Origin: CALBPI01 sp038531945
Lineage (GTDB): Bacteria; Pseudomonadota; Gammaproteobacteria; Steroidobacterales; Woeseiaceae
Reading direction: 5' to 3'
Length of the DNA stretch: 64,000 nt
Assembly (NCBI GenBank): GCA_038531945.1
Contig: JBCBBH010000002.1
Location: 496,001-560,000 of the forward strand
Under the pieces are notes generated by a model. The model was not told where the DNA came from and did not search any database. It saw only the letters and a program-made list of their open reading frames with translations. Below, one piece after another: positions 63,644-64,000 of this stretch (positions within the stretch are counted from its first letter, which is position 1; every line of letters starts with the position of its first letter). The position numbers and the translations under genes were made by a program.

Positions 63644-64000
63644 CTAACTGAAATGCTGGGCGCCGACGGCGTAGCGCTCGCGCTCGGTCGGCTGCCATTG
63701 GAAATGTGAATTCTGACTATTGTCGTTGGAAACGATCACCTCGTCTGCCAACAGTGTCTTGTTTTGGTCGATTCCTTCCACGTAGTCGAGTGCGTCGCAA
63801 TATTGCAATACTTTGCGACTATACCGAAGCAGTACTGCACTTTCGCCCACCATCGTCCCACACACCAACGACAAACCAGCATCCATCGCGGCATCGATGA
63901 CCGCCTTTGTGCCGGCGATCCCACCGCATTTGCCCACACGGGCGTTGATGATCTGGAAGCTGCCGGACTCCGCGCAGCGAATCACGTCACCCGCGGTACA
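63644..64000 (-). CDS. enolase-superfamily enzyme, cut by right edge
   Basis: The minus-strand frame is open from the last base of the window to a stop at 63644; about 118 C-terminal residues are visible. FQIINARVGKCGGIAGTKAVIDAAMDAGLSLVCGTMVGESAVLL is the C-terminal barrel of the mandelate racemase/muconate lactonizing/o-succinylbenzoate synthase group: K-x-G-G pattern and the late strand with GTM.GE, where the Glu helps the acid-base site. The N-terminal part and metal ligands lie outside. It is probably a syn-dehydratase, racemase or cycloisomerase in the same operon as the ACP and ligase, 19 bp upstream of the ACP start. Confidence 0.8.
   Translation of the reverse strand, partial: CTAGDVIRCAESGSFQIINARVGKCGGIAGTKAVIDAAMDAGLSLVCGTMVGESAVLLRYSRKVLQYCDALDYVEGIDQNKTLLADEVIVSNDNSQNSHFQWQPTERERYAVGAQHFS

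Overview
The window reads as a chromosomal segment of a free-living, probably marine, gammaproteobacterium. Support for this: a fused chorismate mutase/prephenate dehydrogenase (TyrA T-protein type), a LiuR-type leucine-degradation operon, a TonB-dependent receptor, an RND pump, many GTG starts, and a locus rich in sulfotransferases. The species cannot be fixed from the sequence. I see no rRNA, tRNA, prophage, CRISPR array or intact insertion sequence.

Layout. (1) 1-22.6 kb is a surface-polysaccharide locus cut by the left edge. It holds an ATP-grasp enzyme, an O-antigen-ligase/polymerase-like protein, five diverged sulfotransferases, a deacetylase-like protein, an SGNH + MBOAT O-acylation pair, three glycosyltransferases, a PglK-like lipid-linked-sugar ABC flippase, a DegT-type PLP enzyme, two related surface lipoproteins, a formyltransferase-like/beta-propeller protein and a FemAB/BioF2-like acyltransferase. 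A c-di-GMP-I (GEMM) riboswitch lies on the minus strand at 19247-19340 in front of the larger lipoprotein, so c-di-GMP probably controls part of the locus. (2) 22.7-25.3 kb is housekeeping: tyrA and gltX. (3) 25.6-37.8 kb holds an RND adaptor/pump pair, two hydrolases (alpha/beta and S9 peptidase), a repeat-rich intergenic region with a 36-bp inverted repeat, a TPR protein, a membrane protein and a NarL-type two-component pair. (4) 37.8-46.2 kb is a leucine-catabolism operon. Its order is LiuR, carboxylase beta, carboxylase alpha, isovaleryl-CoA dehydrogenase, MaoC hydratase, CitE-like lyase. A palindromic operator lies between it and a divergent acyl-CoA dehydrogenase. (5) 46.3-54.1 kb holds a TonB-dependent receptor, a large thioredoxin/CxxCH/copper-monooxygenase/EF-hand fusion and an 11-repeat PASTA lipoprotein, separated by two clear intrinsic terminators. 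(6) 54.2-64 kb is two converging operons. One has UbiX, GNAT, an alpha/beta hydrolase with a Cys nucleophile, a methyltransferase, an FrdA-like flavoprotein and an SDR. The other has an enolase-superfamily enzyme (cut by the right edge), an ACP, an AMP-ligase and a UbiD decarboxylase. Together they look like a small-molecule pathway that I do not recognise.

Best candidates for something new: the UbiX/UbiD/ACP/ligase/methyltransferase/flavoprotein locus; the five-sulfotransferase glycan locus with a c-di-GMP riboswitch that has a visible 9-bp alternative pairing; the mycobacterial-style MaoC + CitE-like end of a LiuR-led leucine operon; and the copper-monooxygenase fusion. Starts given here were often moved inward from the longest open frame, using ribosome binding sites, overlaps and signal peptides; each entry says when.
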